64,000 nt of DNA from Alectoria sarmentosa (taxonomy: Eukaryota; Ascomycota; Lecanoromycetes; Lecanorales; Parmeliaceae): assembly GCA_009733775.1 (NCBI GenBank), contig WOGZ01000072.1, forward strand, positions 1-64,000. Reading direction: 5' to 3'. This document shows, one piece after another, positions 55,317 to 64,000 of the stretch. A program made the translations under genes and the position numbers. Positions within the stretch are counted from its first letter, which is position 1; the number at the start of each line of letters is the position of its first letter. The notes beneath the pieces are model-generated. The model ran no database searches, was not told where the DNA came from, and saw only the letters and a list, made by a program, of their open reading frames with translations.

Positions 55317-55890
55317 ATGCCTACTCCGAAGACCGCCCCCAAGACGACCAAAAAGCCCACGACAACACGCTCCGCCATCGCCGATGTTGTCGCACGCGAG
55401 TACACCATCCATCTACACAAGCGGGTACGTTTATTCTTTACACGAACGCCAGATTAGTTTTATGAAGTCCACTCCATGACCCTTTCGTGGGTATTTAGGA
55501 CGGAAGACTGATCCCTCGGATTTTTATGCAGGTACATGGGGTAGCGTTCAAGAAGAGAGCACCGAGGGCAATCAAAGAGATCCGGGGATTTGCCATAAAG
55601 GCGATGGTACGTGGACCATCTCTGTACCTCTTCAACCCTTCCGATTCAACAATCTTGTTACTGACATGCATGTCTAACGCCAGGGAACCAAGGATGTCCG
55701 CCTTGACCCTCAACTCAACAAGAAAGTCTGGGAGGCGGGTATCAAAGGCGTGCCATACAGACTACGCGTGAGGATATCGAGGAAGCGAAATGATGAGGAA
55801 GGTGCGAAGGAGAAGCTGTACAGCTACGTGCAAGCGGTGAATGTGAAGAACCCGAAGGGACTGACTACTGTTGTGGTGGAAGATGCCTGA
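55317..55890 (+). CDS. rpl31: 60S ribosomal protein L31 (eL31)
   Basis: Three exons (55317-55424, 55532-55606, 55684-55890) with GT-AG introns of 107 and 77 nt give 128-129 residues, close to the family's usual 115-125. Exon 1 encodes a lysine- and threonine-rich N-terminus and then EYTIHLHKR. Exon 2 continues HGVAFKKRAPRAIKEIRGFA, the hallmark of the family, and exon 3 encodes GTKDVRLD, KGVPYRLRVR and SRKRNDEE. eL31 sits near the exit tunnel of the large ribosomal subunit. The start is the first in-frame ATG, just after a probable leader intron. The gene lies only about 280 bp from the AT-rich island, yet its codons look normal. It converges with chk1. Confidence 0.95.
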
Positions 55891-56146
55891 GGTCCTCGGG
55901 ACTAGGTGCAGCATTTTTGATGCTGCAAAATCGGTAGCCAAGCCCACGGGTGCCAAAACTATGCGGAATTAGATATCGAAACAAATTATGAAACTTGCAA
56001 GCTCACATTTGTTGGATGTTGCACCGGCATGGAGGAGAAGGTGTCCAGACCAGTGGCGACCAATTTCCATCCGAGTATAATGCAGTGGGTATACCCTGCG
56101 CTATGCCACGATACGCTATGCAATAGCAGCCTTTCCTTTCCAGACC
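55891..56146. other. Convergent intergenic region rpl31/chk1
   Basis: About 256 bp between the stop codons of two convergent genes. It must hold both 3' ends. No further gene or repeat seen. Confidence 0.6.
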
Positions 56147-57856
56147 TTATTGCGAGAGTATTCCCCTCTGCTCATCGGGCTTGTAAACGGCGTCCTTGCA
56201 GATGACAACGACCTTTTTGAACAACCTTCTCCATTCCACCGGATCTCCTTTGGCTTTCACAAAATTGATTTCTAAAAAATGAGTCTCAATGCCTGCCATT
56301 TTCTCAATCACCACGTCGCCAGTCAGTGGACAATTCCTTGTATCTATTGCCCTGATCTTGATCCATACCGACGTGCTCGTTGCTGAGAGTGTAGGAAGCG
56401 GTGACGCTGGAGTTGGGACGCCGAGTCTGTGCAGAGCGTCTGCAATCGCTGCATGAACATGGGCAAGTGTGCAAAAGGAAAAGAAACGTGTGAGGGAATG
56501 TGAGGGTACAATGTCTCCGAATTGACGAGCGAACTGCGTCTTGCTTAATGGTACCTGAGGACTAGCCGAGAATTGAGAAAAGGATGGTTCCTCTGCTAAT
56601 TGTTCGTCCCAACTGCTTTCACTCATGAGAACACCGTCGACGGTGTTTGGCTGACTAGCAGAAACGCCATTACTAGCAGTAACACGTTGAGGTCGCTCCC
56701 AATCGAACATGATGTCGTTGGTAGGAGTCTCCGGCTGCGATGCAGACAGCTTTATCGTCACATCCTGGCAGTCGACATCCATTGCATCTTCAGGGCTTTG
56801 GCTGCGCTGGGTCTGCGAAGCCATCGGATCTTGAGAAAAGTCTATCTTCATACTTTCGAACATATGCGTTGCTAAGGCTAGTGGATTCTCGATCTTGCCA
56901 TCCGAGCTGAGGTACTTATTCTCCCTTGTGAACCAAGGATGGCGACGGATTTCTGCCAACGAAAAACGCTCCTTCGGGTTGACTCGCATCATACCTCGTA
57001 GAAGTGAAAGAGTTTCGGCAGGGAGATTGTGCCATAATTCGTCGTCAGGTCGGCCATTCGTCTTAACATACTGATCGAACTCATAGCTTCTGTCCAAAGG
57101 TTCATCCCACGGCGTATTGCCGACTAGTAGAACGAAGAGAACAACGCCGCAAGACCAAATGTCGACGTAATCGCCTTGGTAACCCTGATCGAGCTTCCTT
57201 GCGAGCCTACTGTCGCAGTTGACGACCTCTGGCGCAGTGTATGGTGGACTACCACAACTCGTTTTGCACAGTTTCTTCTCCCCTCTGTATTCGAATAACG
57301 TTGCGAGACCAAAGTCGGCGATCTTCAAATTACCTTCTGCAGATAAAAGTATGTTTTCTGGCTTGAGATCCCGATGGCCCACGCCTTTGGAGTGCATGTA
57401 GGTCACAGCACTAACAAGCTGCGTGAAGTACAGATGCGCAATGTCCTCGCCGACTCCCACATCTGACTCGATCTTGTCGAAGAGGTCGCCGCCCTCGGCC
57501 AGCTCCATGGCTATCCATCGCCAGGTGAAGTCCTCGCCTGCTTGGAAGAACTGCACAATGTTTCGATGTTGGCCAAGGAACTGATGAAGATTTATCTCTA
57601 GATCAAGCTGCTTCTTGGTGAGACGACCATGCCGGACAGCGAATTCCTTGTGAATGAATTTGACGGCGAAGACGGGCTTCGGAGAATGGAGGGGTGCTGC
57701 TTTCTTGATGCTGGACACAACAACATCAGCCTTTGCATGCATACAGGAGCGGAGGAGCCCAATCAACCAAGCGTATGCACCTTGCCCGATCGTCTGTGAG
57801 ACGATTCGAAATGGCAGCTCACTAGGCAACGGAGCGAGCTGCGAATGGGCTATCAT
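56147..57856 (-). CDS. chk1: DNA-damage checkpoint kinase Chk1
   Basis: Serine/threonine kinase acting downstream of ATR/Mec1 to block mitosis when DNA is damaged. Exons 57768-57856 and 56147-57710 give about 550 residues. A 57-nt intron (57711-57767) is in frame and stop-free, so a plain open frame reads through it. Removing it restores GQGAYACIKKAAPLHSP, the normal Chk1 glycine loop (G24-A29). Further motifs: AVK lysine K47, EGGDLFDKIE, HRD at 142-144, DFG at 162-164, GSPPYTAPE. The linker has several SQ sites (FSQDP, ASQTQ, RSQSP, SASQP), expected ATR/ATM targets. The C-terminal part fits a KA1-like domain. The open frame extends eight codons further to a TTG, but the first ATG is at 57856. 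It diverges from ubc11. Confidence 0.93.
   Translation of the reverse strand: MIAHSQLAPLPSELPFRIVSQTIGQGAYAWLIGLLRSCMHAKADVVVSSIKKAAPLHSPKPVFAVKFIHKEFAVRHGRLTKKQLDLEINLHQFLGQHRNIVQFFQAGEDFTWRWIAMELAEGGDLFDKIESDVGVGEDIAHLYFTQLVSAVTYMHSKGVGHRDLKPENILLSAEGNLKIADFGLATLFEYRGEKKLCKTSCGSPPYTAPEVVNCDSRLARKLDQGYQGDYVDIWSCGVVLFVLLVGNTPWDEPLDRSYEFDQYVKTNGRPDDELWHNLPAETLSLLRGMMRVNPKERFSLAEIRRHPWFTRENKYLSSDGKIENPLALATHMFESMKIDFSQDPMASQTQRSQSPEDAMDVDCQDVTIKLSASQPETPTNDIMFDWERPQRVTASNGVSASQPNTVDGVLMSESSWDEQLAEEPSFSQFSASPQVPLSKTQFARQFGDIVPSHSLTRFFSFCTLAHVHAAIADALHRLGVPTPASPLPTLSATSTSVWIKIRAIDTRNCPLTGDVVIEKMAGIETHFLEINFVKAKGDPVEWRRLFKKVVVICKDAVYKPDEQRGILSQ
57711..57767 (-). other. In-frame 57-nt intron of chk1
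   Basis: On the minus strand it starts GTTGAT and ends GTCCAG, with GCTGATG as a possible branch site. Its length is divisible by three and it has no stop. Excision joins GCTTG to CATCAAG, creating the Ala-Cys-Ile-Lys expected after the glycine-rich loop. Retention would insert 19 residues into the ATP-binding loop. Confidence 0.8.
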
Positions 57857-58565
57857 GATTGGCAAAGGCGTTTTGCACAAATGCTATGCGTGTCTTGGAA
57901 TATGGAAGATTATGGACGAGCGTTAGCTACACAGGGTCCCAGACTCCCAGCACCAGTCCTCAACTCTGAACGTGTAGTGAGGATGTCTATAATTATTATC
58001 AAGTCGCGTGCTCAACGCGATTCATATTTTACTTTCTTGGCTCACCTGCCGAGCCTGCATATTATTAAGTTGGCATTGGTCGAGGGTCGGTGACGAAAGT
58101 CGTTGCACACTTTGATAGGGCTTAGCGGGGATCGGTGTGCAACGACTTTTGTCACCGACCCTCGGGTATTGGCATTTAGGAAATCCTTGGCGTCTTCGGC
58201 GGAAGAACCCGCGCGTACACCAGCAAAATTAAAGTAAGTAAAGTACAGTACCTGAGTACTTTAATCCTTCAAAGAATCCCTGTCCGGCAGATCTTTTGTT
58301 AGCGCGCCTTTTGGTTGCATGACAACGGCGAGAAGAGTAAGTAAACAATGCCATGCAGGCACCTATGCACTACTTTCTTCATAAAAACCTAAGTAGATAC
58401 TATCCTCACCTCTTCCACATTTTCACACTCCACAACAGTCTCACAGGTTTCGAACACATTGATACCCACTACATCTCTTCTATCACTGCTTAGCTCATAC
58501 CACAAGCCTCCAATACCCGTACATTGTTGAACCCAAGAGAATAGTCCATTGGAGCCTTCACAACC
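57857..58565. promoter_or_regulatory. Divergent upstream region of chk1 and ubc11
   Basis: About 710 bp separates two divergent cell-cycle genes. It holds the 91-bp inverted-repeat element at 58078-58168. Towards ubc11 there is a TATA-like CATAAAAACC near 58380, followed by a pyrimidine-rich stretch (58400-58500) of the kind often found around fungal transcription starts. No specific factor site is claimed. Confidence 0.5.
58078..58168 (+). mobile_element. 91-bp unmutated inverted-repeat (MITE-like) element
   Basis: The ends CGAGGGTCGGTGAC...CACAC (58081-58110) and their reverse complement (58135-58164) match at 29 of 30 positions around a 24-bp loop, so the element folds into a near-perfect hairpin. 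Identical 8-mers TTGGCATT flank it (58070-58077 and 58169-58176), an 8-bp target duplication typical of hAT-type transposons. Mutated copies lie in both palindrome arms (28465-28555, 31559-31649). At 91 bp this copy is below the length RIP is known to detect, which would explain why it stayed intact. Confidence 0.85.
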
Positions 58566-59258
58566 ATGGCGGACTTTACCATGGAGGACTCACAGAATTC
58601 CGCTCCAGGTCAGCCATCTATACTTGAAGCCGCGAAACTCTCCTCCACTTCTCGTCGTCAGGACACACAGAGCGTCACAAAGCGGTATGGTCTTCGAACT
58701 TGATGATCATTCTAGCGAAGCCTTGATCATATCCTCCAGCATAGCACTGACATGCTTCTAGTCTCCAAACAGAGTTGATGCAGTTGATGCTTTCCAGCAC
58801 TCCTGGTATCTCAGCATTTCCTTCTTCTCCAGAAAATCTCCTGAACTGGACTGCCACTATCGCCGGCCCTTCTGACACACCCTATGCTTCCCTCACCTTC
58901 AAGCTCTCCTTCCAATTTCCATCCTCCTATCCATACGCCCCGCCGACAGTCCTGTTCAAGACACCAATCTTCCACCCAAATGTCGATTTCAGTGGTAGGA
59001 TATGCTTGGATATCCTGAAGGACAAGTGGAGTGCCGTCTACAATGTCCAGAGCGTACTCCTGAGCCTACAGAGCTTGCTAGGGGAACCAAACAAGTATGC
59101 TCCTCTGTCTTTTTGAGCTTGTTGGGACGTGGCGCTAATCCCTTTTCCTCTGCAGTGCAAGTCCTCTCAACGGTCAAGCGGCGGAGCTGTGGGACTCGGA
59201 CCCCACCGAGTTCATGCGACTAGTCCTGGCACGTCACCAGGATCTGGACGAGGAGTAG
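58566..59258 (+). CDS. ubc11: Ubiquitin-conjugating enzyme E2, UBE2C/Ubc11 type
   Basis: Three exons (58566-58684, 58762-59094, 59156-59258) with introns of 77 and 61 nt encode 184 residues. The UBC fold begins near residue 38 with TKRLQTELM. It has GISAFP, the loop GPSDTPY, FPSSYPYAPP, the HPN motif at 111-113, the catalytic cysteine C121 in GRICLDILKDKWSA, and QSLLGEPN followed by SPLN. The KRLQ start, GISAFP and ILKDKWSA-type sequence match UBE2C, the E2 that works with the anaphase-promoting complex on cyclin B and securin. The N-terminal extension (about 38 residues, Ser/Thr-rich) is also usual for that class. The start is the first ATG in a good context (CAACCATGG). It diverges from chk1. 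Confidence 0.93.
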
Positions 59259-59744
59259 TGATCGGGAGTTTGTGTGCGATATGGTGGTTGCTGACTTGAT
59301 GAATACGGAGAGGAAGCGTCCTTTTTGGCATTGCATGGATGGAGCATGCCAGGTTCATGACGATGGGAGCGATTCAATAGAAATCCCTAGGCACACTTGA
59401 TGCGGATAGCACCGTAAATTGAAGCATCCACTGTACCAGCCTTGCAATCGGCCTAGATGGGCAACCTGTGATCGTCTCACTGCACTTTGAATACCGAGTT
59501 AACAAGCACCCACTGTTACAATAACAGTCAACCTGTGGTATTTCGAATCCTCTAAATGCCTAATTCTGAACCCCAATCGAGACATGAAACAGCTCCATTA
59601 ATCCCCTCCTGAACTAGCTGCATATCTCATCGGAAAAGATCGTACATAATGAGGGTGAAATTGCAAGCGGCGTCCAAGTAACTATCGACCAAAGCCATCC
59701 TTGATCTTAAAGCCCAGCATTTGCCTATCCATGCCTCAAGAGAA
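59259..59744. other. Convergent intergenic region ubc11/nucleoside transporter
   Basis: About 490 bp of ordinary composition containing both 3' ends. No additional gene, RNA or repeat recognised. Confidence 0.55.
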
Positions 59745-62559
59745 TCATGAACTTGCAGCGCTTGGCGTGAAGTAAGCTGCCTGGTCCGTGACCAGCAAGC
59801 CGGCGATACTCGCACTCATAAATGTGCTCAGAGCCCCGGAGATAAGTGCAGAGACTGCCAGTCTTGAGACGTCTCCACCCCTTCCAGGTGCAATCTGACT
59901 TAAGACCCCTATTTGAGTTCCCAAGCTCCCGATGTTTGCGAACCCACACAGCGCGTACGTTACTATTAGTCGACTTCTGGCGCTAAGCTCGGCGTAGGCA
60001 GGGTCCGTTTGCAGGGCCGTGTAAGCAACAAATTCGTTAGCAACGAGCTTTGTGCCGATGAGCTGGGCAACTTTCAAGAGGTCTGCATGATCTCGAAATT
60101 AGCTTATTCTTGAGAGGAACAATAGATCTAAGATGGCTTTATTGGGCAAATGCGATTTGGGAAGAGATTTCCCAGTCCCCCAATACTTCTTGCCAAAATT
60201 TCTTGCGACTCATGATGCAATACTGGACAAGAAAGCATGACTCAAAAGGGGGCCTACCTCCGTTCCGGCGAACCCCGAGGAGGAACGCAATGGGATAGCA
60301 GATGTATCCCACGATTAATTCGACGGTGAGTGGAGGATCGTTAATATTGAGATAGCGACCCCACCATGTAAGGAGGCCATTGAAAAGCCCAAGAAGTGCA
60401 ATAATACAAAGGAGGGTTGTAAGAATCATGCCCGCTATCCTGAGACCAAGCCAGGCGCCGTTGGCGAAGGCATGGAGAGAGTTGGCAGCTTTATGTTCGT
60501 CATCGTCGGGAATTACGACTCGCCCTGTGGTCAGCGTTTCTTCTGTCTCGGGGTAGCGTAATTTCGAGACGGCAAGGGAGGCGGGTATCGACATGACACC
60601 TATTAATTCTAGCAGTCAGCGTCTGTCTGAGTCTCATACAAGTGTGGGGGGTCGAAAACCCTCGAGAAACGTCTTGTGATGTTAATCTTTATTTGAATGC
60701 ACTTACAAGAGCTGACGAGAGCTTGAGCGTTGACACCTAAGGAGATATATGCGATGAGGACGGAGCCAGCAATTGTAGCGAAACCGGAGCACCTGCAGTT
60801 GTTGACTAGCAGTCAGCATCAATTCTCTAAGGCCGAAAATTTGCACTGCGAGATACGCAGGGGAACTGAGGACGGACTTGGAAGGACTAGAGCGGGAAAC
60901 ACTCACATGACTTGATGAAGCTCCGCTTGTGTGAGATGCTCAACGAATGGTTTGATGAGCATTGCACTTTCCCCCTGCCCAATAAAAGGCGAGGCCGCAG
61001 CAACCACGGCTTCTGCACCGGATACTCGCCTTCGGAGTCAGCATTCCCAATTGTAGATGACAATTTCAGTAACAAGACCATCTGGGGAGTGAAAGGGGCG
61101 GTAAATAGGGACTTCGCTCCTGCAACATGTCTCGCGACTCTCAAAGCAGTCTCAAATAGGAAGAGATAAGCCCGAAAAGTGCCTTACATAGACCAGAAGA
61201 AGAATACAGCAAACTTGCCAATGAACCATTGGAAGATCCCATTGTAAAAGCAGAGCTGGACAAGGGCCACGAAAAATATTACAGCCTGATGAAATTGCAA
61301 TTAGAGCTCATTCTTGAACGCGGAGATCCAAGCAGTGAGACAATTTAAGGGGTATCAAGAGCCTTTTGCTCCCGAAAATTGTCTCCCAACTCGAAAATCG
61401 GTCCGGAAGAGGGAACATAGATTTCGAAAACATACTGGTAGAGTGGAAATTAAAAACCATCCAAATGATGGAACGTCTTTGTCTGTTAAGAAGATCGTTC
61501 CTTGGTTCGAAAACCCGAGGAGATCTCGAGCAAGTTCCGAAATAAAACTGAAGATATCATATCCTACTCCTGATCTCAGGACAAAGAGGGCTACAATGAA
61601 TTGGACCTACCCAGATTCTCGAGTCAGCACATCTTCCTCAGGGGAAGCAAATGGACCATTGGACCGGTCTTTGCTTCTGATGGTGTCTCGCAACTTAGAC
61701 GCTGATACCAAAGAGGAACGAAAGTAATCCGGACTATACATACTAGCATTCCTACTATCACAGTGTGCCAATTCACGGCCTTTCGATTGCGCGAGGTTGC
61801 ATAGAGAACAAATATGAAGACAGCTAGCCCAAACAGAGAGACAGCCCGATTATCGCGGGTGTTGTCTTCGCTTTCGGGACTGGCAAATCCACCGATCAAA
61901 AAGACGGCTAGTACCATGACAGCCCCGAGTGGAATCTTGAATCTGTTTGGCAACAGCTCTGCGAAACGCACGCCGGTATTCTCCCACACGGAGTGCATGG
62001 GCTTCGTAAGAATAGTGATGGGAATATGGAAGAAAACGACTCGTAGGGTAACTCCAAGCCAGAGGAGGAACGGTTTCAGCCATCCAGTATTCGAGCTTAA
62101 CGGGTCGTGGATGCCATGTACAAGCAACCCGGCGATCCACCACCCAGTAAAGAATAGCCAAACGAACAGATGGAAAAATATGCGGTATCTTTTGTAAAGA
62201 TTGGAGAAGGTGTGCGTCTGAGGATCCTCTTCAGAGCGACTGGGGCTCAAGGCACCTTGCTCGCGATCAAAAGCTGTCGCTGGCTCTTTTGCCATATCTG
62301 CATCACGCCTTCTGTGAAGATCATGGTCCTGCGGATCCTGGTGCGGAACATTTCTCCCCTCGAAGGTTGTGCCATAGGAGTAGATGACCTCGTCTTTCCG
62401 ACCTTTTGCTGCGTGGACATCATGGTGCAGGTGCTCATGGTGATGTTGGTGGGATTTTTGAAGGACTGGGTCGTCATTCTTGATCACATTCTGCTGAGAC
62501 GATGGATTATGATTGGGTTTGGATTCAGTAACGTCAATGTGATCTGATGTGGTCGACAT
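59745..62559 (-). CDS. Concentrative nucleoside transporter (CNT family)
   Basis: Sodium- or proton-coupled importer of nucleosides at the plasma membrane. Seven exons on the minus strand: 61744-62559, 61436-61606, 61188-61285, 60907-61029, 60707-60792, 60258-60599, 59745-60082. All introns are GT-AG (79-175 nt), all phases agree, and the product is 657 residues, usual for fungal CNTs. The N-terminal 120 residues are hydrophilic with a histidine-rich run (about 37-50). Then come multiple membrane segments and the diagnostic motifs PFIGQGESAMLIKPF in exon 4 and GTKLVANEFVAY in exon 7. Exon 2 adds WFLISTLP and exon 6 PETEETLTTGRVVIP. The exon 3/4 acceptor is CCGAAG. The upstream region is shared with the divergent adenosine deaminase gene, suggesting joint function in nucleoside salvage. 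Confidence 0.92.
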
Positions 62560-63109
62560 TTTTCCGACTTTGCGCAGAGGCTTGAAAAAAGATGCAATTG
62601 AAGTATGAAAACTTGCTGGGACAAGAGCCTCTTTTCAGATACTGTTATCCATTTTGTGTAGGATCGCCGCTGGAGCCGCCAATGCCTCGGCGATGATGAC
62701 CATTTTCGATTGTTGGCAAAAGAGCGACGGCCAAGACCGAGGATCTACGTTGAAAGAGGGAGTGTAGAGGACTCAATTGGCTATTGATGCTGCTGATTTC
62801 TACTTGCGCATACCTAGTCTTATCGCAACGCCGATGTGCAGTAGTGCAGTAAGATACCTACCTAATTTCTACAGTACCTTAATTTCGGGGAATAAAACCC
62901 GCTAGGGAGCGGTAGTACTAGTGTAGTGCTCGCATGCCGTTAGAGGCGACAACATTCAATATATTTTACTACCTATAATTTCCAAAGGATATGTAAATAG
63001 CATCCTACAATCATCAAGGACTGCCGTACGTCTCCAAGTTTGAGCGTTCCTCCATCAGGACGTCTTCTGCGTCTGCAGTATAGCCGAGTGTCAGGTAGAG
63101 ACTTGAGAT
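62560..63109. promoter_or_regulatory. Divergent upstream region of the nucleoside transporter and adenosine deaminase
   Basis: 550 bp between two divergent start codons. It contains degenerate repeats of ATACCTACCTAA type (62860-62880), common in ascomycete intergenic DNA. No specific regulator site can be supported. The arrangement would allow joint control of uptake and deamination. Confidence 0.5.
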
Positions 63110-64000
63110 ATGGCGTCCATCTGTCATGATCAGTCCGAGGTCGGGTCAGATATCTCTGATTGGGAGATTGAAGAAGGTCTCCCACAGTTTGAAGACCAGT
63201 TCATACAAAAGTATTTCCAAGGTCGCGAAGCTCTATTAGATCAAGAAAAAAGTCAGCGGAGCGATGCAGCTTTTCGGCAATCTCTCACACCGCTAGCTAC
63301 CGAAGCTTGTGCAATAGTATCGCGGATATTGGCCGAGGAACATCAGAAAATTTGGACCAGCGAGTTTCAAGATGACCTTGCTCGGCAAGAAGGCGTCAAG
63401 TTGCATCCAGGTATGATGTTTACGCTTGCCCGGGACACAATGGAGAAGACGAAATCTTGGCAAATAGTGAAGAGAATGCCAAAAGGAGCCTTGCTGCATG
63501 CGCATCAGGATGCTATGATTGATGTGGACTGGCTCATTGATGAAGTCCTCGCAACAGAAGGAATGGTCATGTTGGCCGAAGAGTCATTATACGGCCCAAT
63601 GGCGAGGGCGGAGGGAAAGGTGATTTTCCGTTATTCAAAGGGACCACTAGCAACCGCATCATCGATTTGGAGCGGAGAATATCAAGCATCTCATCCTGTT
63701 TCCATGAAAGAGGCTGCTACAAGCTTTCCTGATGGTGCTACCGAGGGCTTCAAGACCTGGCTGAAAAACAGGTGTACGATCACCCCAGAAGAATCAATCA
63801 AGCATCATCACGGACTTGATGCCGTCTGGAGAAAATTTACAAGTTGCTTTCCCACCCTGGACTCATTGGAATATTATGAACCCATTTTGCGGGCATCTAT
63901 GCAACGTCTGCTTCGACAATTGGTGGATGATGGCTTGAGGTGGGTAGATTTTCGATCGACTTTTGCTGCTGATTTCAGGTTAGAGGGCTGTGAAGAACTC
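63110..64000 (+). CDS. Adenosine deaminase, ADGF/CECR1-like (partial, runs off the edge)
   Basis: The frame is open for 297 codons from the ATG at 63110 to the end of the window. The N-terminal part has FEDQFIQKYF, EALL.QEK-type helices and WTSEFQDDLA, as in fungal ADGF-type proteins. Then comes MPKGALLHAHQDAMID, the first zinc site, with H130 and H132 as HxH; the usual fungal text is HCHLD or HVHLD, so the Gln after His is a mild variant. The remaining zinc ligands and catalytic Glu lie beyond the window. No signal peptide is visible, so a cytosolic enzyme converting adenosine or deoxyadenosine to inosine forms is likely. The neighbouring CNT gene supplies the substrate. An intron further on cannot be excluded. 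Confidence 0.88.
   Translation, partial: MASICHDQSEVGSDISDWEIEEGLPQFEDQFIQKYFQGREALLDQEKSQRSDAAFRQSLTPLATEACAIVSRILAEEHQKIWTSEFQDDLARQEGVKLHPGMMFTLARDTMEKTKSWQIVKRMPKGALLHAHQDAMIDVDWLIDEVLATEGMVMLAEESLYGPMARAEGKVIFRYSKGPLATASSIWSGEYQASHPVSMKEAATSFPDGATEGFKTWLKNRCTITPEESIKHHHGLDAVWRKFTSCFPTLDSLEYYEPILRASMQRLLRQLVDDGLRWVDFRSTFAADFRLEGCEEL

Noticed and set aside
55273..55479. Upstream open frame beginning at ATG 55273
   Set aside because: It is out of frame with rpl31 and its start lies in the probable leader intron, so it would be spliced away.
57857..57880. Eight-codon N-terminal extension of chk1
   Set aside because: The open frame begins with TTG at 57880; the first ATG is at 57856 and leads directly into the kinase domain at the usual distance.
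60139..60594. 151-codon minus-strand frame as a separate small gene
   Set aside because: It is exon 6 of the transporter read into intron sequence; the correct donor is at 60257 and the protein continues in exon 7.
61314..61727. 137-codon plus-strand open frame over the transporter gene
   Set aside because: It lies antisense to exons and introns of the CNT gene, whose splice phases and motifs are fully consistent.

Overview
The window looks like nuclear DNA of a filamentous ascomycete (Pezizomycotina). About 55 kb is extremely AT-rich with no intact gene. It ends abruptly in a 9 kb block of balanced base composition with five closely packed genes whose introns are short (57-175 nt) and GT-AG. 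The AT-rich DNA carries the marks of repeat-induced point mutation (RIP): repeat copies differ by C-to-T and G-to-A changes and almost nothing else. I cannot place it below Pezizomycotina.

Layout. 1-5723: heavily degraded AT-rich DNA in which most surviving C sits in CpG. It holds a small LTR element (749-3617) with 156-bp LTRs and a 5-bp target duplication. 5724-54395: one giant palindrome of two arms of about 24.3 kb meeting with no spacer at 30056/30057. The arms are collinear to within a few bases over their whole length, and in sampled stretches differ by about 15%, all transitions. They carry paired relics of protein-coding sequence, several encoding amino-acid repeats, plus a mutated copy of a small inverted-repeat element. 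An unmutated copy of that element sits at 58078-58168. 54396-55035: AT-rich flank. 55036-64000: genes.

Genes. rpl31 (ribosomal protein eL31, +) converges with chk1 (DNA-damage checkpoint kinase, -). chk1 diverges from an anaphase-promoting-complex E2, ubc11/UBE2C type (+), with the unmutated small element in their shared upstream region. Then come a seven-exon concentrative nucleoside transporter (-) and, divergent from it, an adenosine deaminase of the ADGF type (+) that runs off the right edge. The last two plausibly form a nucleoside uptake and salvage pair.

The main discovery is the zero-spacer, RIP-degraded palindrome. Transition-only divergence argues against a simple fold-back read artefact. 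The two independently mutated arms could be used to infer the ancestral 24-kb unit, whose coding relics I could not assign to a known family.
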